11,043 nucleotides of DNA from Rhodobacterales bacterium UBA5972 (GTDB taxonomy: Bacteria > Pseudomonadota > Alphaproteobacteria > Rhodobacterales > Rhodobacteraceae): assembly GCA_002430125.1 (NCBI GenBank), contig DJBQ01000004.1:8193-19235 (forward strand). Direction: 5' to 3'. The notes under the pieces are model-generated. The model was not told the origin of the DNA. It did not search any database and saw only the letters and a list, made by a program, of their open reading frames with translations. Position numbers and translations under genes: made by a program. Below, piece after piece: positions 8,674 to 11,043 of this stretch (its first letter is position 1; every line of letters starts with the position of its first letter).

Positions 8674-9822
8674 TTGACCGCTGTACGAACCTTGCCGAAA
8701 CTGAATTCTCTGGGCTTTGCCAAAGCCCCGGCGGATACGCGCGTACTGGTGGCGATGTCCGGCGGGGTTGACAGTTCTGTCGTGGCCGCAATGCTGGCCG
8801 ACGAAGGCTATGACGTTGTCGGCGTGACCTTGCAGCTTTACGATCACGGGGCTGCCTTGGCGAAAAAGGGCGCCTGTTGTGCGGGTCGTGATATCCATGA
8901 CGCTCGGCGTGTGGCTGAGGAAGTGGGATTTCCTCATTATGTACTTGATTATGAAAACAAATTCCGAGAATCCGTGATTGATGAATTTGCTGATGCCTAT
9001 TTGGCTGGCGCAACCCCAGTGCCCTGTATCCGCTGCAACGAACGGGTCAAATTTCGCGACTTGCTGGAAACCGCCAAAGATCTGAACGCTGACTGCATGG
9101 CGACCGGTCACTACATCCAACGTTTCGATTTCGGAAATGGCGCTGAACTGCATTCGGCGGCGGACGGCGCGCGCGATCAATCCTATTTTCTGTTCTCGAC
9201 CACGCCCGACCAATTGGACTATTTGCGCTTTCCTTTGGGCCATCTCACGTCCAAGGCGGAAACCCGCGCATTGGCGCGAAAATATGGTTTGCCGGTCGCC
9301 GACAAGCCTGACAGCCAGGATATTTGCTTTGTGCCAAACGGTTCTTACGCAGCGGTGATTGAAAAACTACGCCCCGGTTCGGCCGAGCCTGGTGACATTG
9401 TTCATCTGGATGGGCGGGTTCTGGGCACCCATAAGGGCGTCATTCACTACACAATCGGGCAACGACGCGGCCTTGGGATTGGCGGCGGCGAGCCTTATTA
9501 TGTCGTCAAGCTGGATGTGGACAATCGCCGGGTTATCGTCGGACCGAAAGAAGCACTTTCAACCCGCACCGTACCGTTAAAAGAAATCAACTGGCTGGGA
9601 GAAGGCGCATTTGATGCTGTGGCGGAACGACATGTTTTGGTGCGCGTCCGTTCCACCCGTCCGCCACGCGAGGCGATTCTGCGGCCAATCGGCAAAACAC
9701 ACGCTGAAGTGGAGCTTCTGACGCCCGAAGAAGGCATTTCCCCCGGTCAGGCCTGTGTATTTTACGCGCCCGACAGCAGTCGTGTACTGGGCGGTGGCTG
9801 GATCTGGCGTGGCATTACCTGA
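8674..9822 (+). CDS. mnmA: tRNA-specific 2-thiouridylase MnmA
   Basis: 382 residues. MnmA adenylates and thiolates U34 of Lys, Glu and Gln tRNAs. The PP-loop SGGVDSS is at 29-35. The two catalytic cysteines can be placed at C121 (RCNERVKF) and C218 ([11 protein letters not shown]). The segments [15 protein letters not shown] and YVVKLD are typical, and a C-terminal beta-barrel follows. The start is TTG 8674; AAAGG lies 9 bases upstream, and the first in-frame ATG falls inside the PP-loop strand, too late to be real. The N-terminus is about 8 residues longer than LNSLGFAK, where many relatives begin, so the exact start is slightly uncertain. It converges on the secreted-protein gene with 12 bases between stops. 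Confidence 0.96.
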   Translation: MTAVRTLPKLNSLGFAKAPADTRVLVAMSGGVDSSVVAAMLADEGYDVVGVTLQLYDHGAALAKKGACCAGRDIHDARRVAEEVGFPHYVLDYENKFRESVIDEFADAYLAGATPVPCIRCNERVKFRDLLETAKDLNADCMATGHYIQRFDFGNGAELHSAADGARDQSYFLFSTTPDQLDYLRFPLGHLTSKAETRALARKYGLPVADKPDSQDICFVPNGSYAAVIEKLRPGSAEPGDIVHLDGRVLGTHKGVIHYTIGQRRGLGIGGGEPYYVVKLDVDNRRVIVGPKEALSTRTVPLKEINWLGEGAFDAVAERHVLVRVRSTRPPREAILRPIGKTHAEVELLTPEEGISPGQACVFYAPDSSRVLGGGWIWRGIT

Positions 9823-9851
9823 TCAGCGATCCTCTTAATCCGCGCTGATCA
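9820..9851. terminator. Inverted repeat at the convergent mnmA stop
   Basis: TGATCAGCG (9820-9828) and CGCTGATCA (9843-9851) are exact 9-base arms around a 14-base loop that contains the opposing gene's stop. It starts with the mnmA TGA itself. Its place between convergent genes suggests a bidirectional 3' end structure, but no T-tract follows on either strand, so intrinsic termination is uncertain. Confidence 0.45.
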
Positions 9852-10443
9852 CAACACAATCGCCATTTCCACCGGGTTTCGCATTGCAATCAGCCAATGC
9901 CGCGGCCTGTGCTTCGCCGGGTGACGCGGCTTTAACAGCCTGCCCCCAATTTCCAGTCGAATGTGAAATTGCAAACGCTTTGGACTTGCCCGAGCGTTTG
10001 TATTTCGTGGTGAATTCGACGGTCGCATTATGCGACAGGCCGAACGCTGCCGGGGAGACATAGCCTTTAGGTAAGAACTCGGCGACAACGACGCAGCTTT
10101 TTGACGCTTTCAGTTTCTTTTTGTTGCACCCGGCAATCGCCGCCTGATGGGCGTCTGCGGCTGAATGAAAATTGATCGCATGAATGCCGGATTTGCCCAA
10201 CATCCCTTCGGTCGGAGAAATCGCCAATGCTTCGAAATATCTTTGCAGACCAGCTGCCTGTGCTAATGCCGTTTGATAGACTTCGGGTACAAGATCAGGG
10301 CGTAGGATTCGAATTTCGGTCGTGTTTTTGTCAACGCTGGACAGAAGCTTTTGGCCTTGCCGTGCAGTTGGCAGGTCTTGCGCATAACCCGTTGCTCCAA
10401 CCAAAAGCAAAGAAAGTACGCATGCAATGGCACCAAAGCGCAT
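9835..10443 (-). CDS. Secreted protein with two related Cys-containing repeats
   Basis: 202 residues from ATG 10441-10443. The N-terminus MRFGAIACVLSLLLVGATGYAQ is a clear Sec signal peptide with likely cleavage after GYA, so the product is periplasmic or exported. Two similar units follow in the C-terminal half: HAINFHSAADAHQAAIAGC ... SCVVVAE and FAISHSTGNWGQAV ... AAALADC ... DCVVISAD. Each has an aromatic/Ala start, an Ala-rich helix and two cysteines that could form a disulfide, resembling the DUF4189 type of repeat. Function is unknown. Relatives may be listed under misleading enzyme names; I see no enzyme motif. An ATG three codons upstream (10452) abuts the AAGGGAG Shine-Dalgarno, so the later ATG, 9 bases from it, is preferred. 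Confidence 0.78.
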   Translation of the reverse strand: MRFGAIACVLSLLLVGATGYAQDLPTARQGQKLLSSVDKNTTEIRILRPDLVPEVYQTALAQAAGLQRYFEALAISPTEGMLGKSGIHAINFHSAADAHQAAIAGCNKKKLKASKSCVVVAEFLPKGYVSPAAFGLSHNATVEFTTKYKRSGKSKAFAISHSTGNWGQAVKAASPGEAQAAALADCNAKPGGNGDCVVISAD

Positions 10444-10630
10444 GTTATTCATCTCCCTTCCCCCAATATCCGTCTGTATTTAGTACCGGCACTATAGCAA
10501 TCGATTGGTCCGGTTACAGCCCATTCTGGCATTAATTCGCGCAATTCGGCCTGTTCGGCGGCGGTTTTTTTGAATTGGACTAAACCCGCAGCCCTGATAG
10601 CCTTGCAGCGAAATCATCAAGGAAGTTTCT
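10444..10630. promoter_or_regulatory. Divergent intergenic region
   Basis: This gap between two divergent genes should carry both promoters. On the minus strand TATAGT (plus 10490-10495) is a possible -10 for the secreted-protein gene, without a good -35. On the plus strand TTGGAC (10574-10579) could be a -35 for the peptidase gene. AAGGAAG just before the peptidase ATG is its ribosome binding site. No gene or stable structure stands out. Confidence 0.35.
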
Positions 10631-11043
10631 ATGTCACTCGCAAAGGTTCTCGACCTCATCGACGCGGATATCGACAACGCTTTAACCCGCCTGCTGGGGT
10701 TGTTGCGGGTTAAGTCAATTTCAACCGATCCGGCCTTTGCTGCCGATTGCGATCTTGCGGCGGACTGGTTGGTTGACGACTTAACCACTCTTGGATTTAC
10801 CGCCAGCAAACGCAAAACGCCGGGGCATCCGATGGTTGTCGGTCATGCAAAAGGGCCGGGGAAACACTTAATGTTCTATGGACATTACGATGTACAACCG
10901 GTTGATCCTTTGAAACTGTGGGACAATCCACCGTTCGAGCCGGAAATTCAGGACACCCCGAACGGTCGGGTCATTCGCGGGCGTGGTTCTGCGGACGACA
11001 AGGGCCAATTGATGACATTTGTCGAGGCGTGCCGTGCATGGAA
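10631..11043 (+). CDS. M20-family metallopeptidase, N-terminal part
   Basis: 137 codons from ATG 10631 running off the right edge. AAGGAAG lies a few bases upstream of the start. The segment HLMFYGHYDVQPVDP supplies the zinc ligand H85 with D87, and GRGSADDKGQ (117-126) supplies the bridging aspartate of the M20/M25/M40 dinuclear zinc peptidases. The spacing and the DPLKLWDNPPFEP block fit the dipeptidase/CNDP-like branch rather than ArgE or DapE, although substrate cannot be fixed from this part. No signal peptide is present, so it is probably cytoplasmic. It is divergent from the secreted-protein gene. Confidence 0.9.
   Translation, partial: MSLAKVLDLIDADIDNALTRLLGLLRVKSISTDPAFAADCDLAADWLVDDLTTLGFTASKRKTPGHPMVVGHAKGPGKHLMFYGHYDVQPVDPLKLWDNPPFEPEIQDTPNGRVIRGRGSADDKGQLMTFVEACRAW

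Noticed and set aside
8605..9243. 212-codon minus-strand frame antisense to mnmA
   Set aside because: It is the complement of conserved MnmA coding sequence, including the PP-loop, and the translation looks like no known protein.
10552..10566. GTTC-N7-GTTT upstream of the M20 peptidase, a possible LexA box
   Set aside because: It matches 7 of 8 bases but has a GC-rich spacer, no accompanying half-sites, and a peptidase is not a typical SOS target; chance is likely.
10541..10576. CAATTC ... GAATTG inverted repeat next to a T7 run, a possible terminator
   Set aside because: The arms are 24 bases apart, the T run lies inside the loop rather than after the stem, and no gene ends there.

Overview
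The window looks like chromosomal DNA of a marine alphaproteobacterium, most likely Rhodobacteraceae (Roseobacter-type). The grounds are a CtrA response regulator with an adjacent SciP (DUF1153) gene, a ligA-recG pair directly downstream, protein sequences that read like roseobacter orthologues, and moderate GC (mid-50s by eye). I see no transposase, integrase, CRISPR array, rRNA or tRNA gene. Most of the window is ordinary core genome.

Left part (1-2741): the 3' end of trmFO (tRNA folate-dependent methylation), a class I SAM methyltransferase, and gluQ (gluQRS, tRNA-Asp queuosine glutamylation) abutting it stop-to-start on the plus strand. hisI follows on the minus strand, convergent with gluQ, their stop codons sharing the six bases TTATAA. 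A divergent plus-strand gene then encodes a small IscU/NifU-like protein that lacks the third canonical cysteine.

Gap (2742-3166): 425 bases without an obvious gene hold what I think is the most interesting signal. On the minus strand there is a 40-codon ORF (2926-3048) for a small, probably membrane-inserted peptide with a good Shine-Dalgarno. About 65 bases upstream lies a perfect alphaproteobacterial LexA/SOS box (GAAC-N7-GAAC), set in a cluster of further GAAC/GTTC half-sites. A structured region of about 150 bases follows the ORF, ending in a strong intrinsic terminator whose T-tract points in the minus direction. Together these form a self-contained minigene, probably DNA-damage inducible, immediately downstream of recG.

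Middle part (3167-8554), all on the minus strand in transcription order: sciP (CtrA inhibitor), ctrA (master response regulator) with a CtrA-type site upstream, ligA (NAD-dependent DNA ligase) after a hairpin, and recG (branch-migration helicase) 10 bases after ligA. This joins CtrA control to DNA replication and repair functions.

Right part (8555-11043): mnmA (tRNA 2-thiouridylase) diverges from sciP with a recognisable promoter. A convergent gene encodes a secreted protein with two related C-terminal repeats; its stop and that of mnmA are flanked by a perfect inverted repeat. The window ends inside an M20-family metallopeptidase gene.
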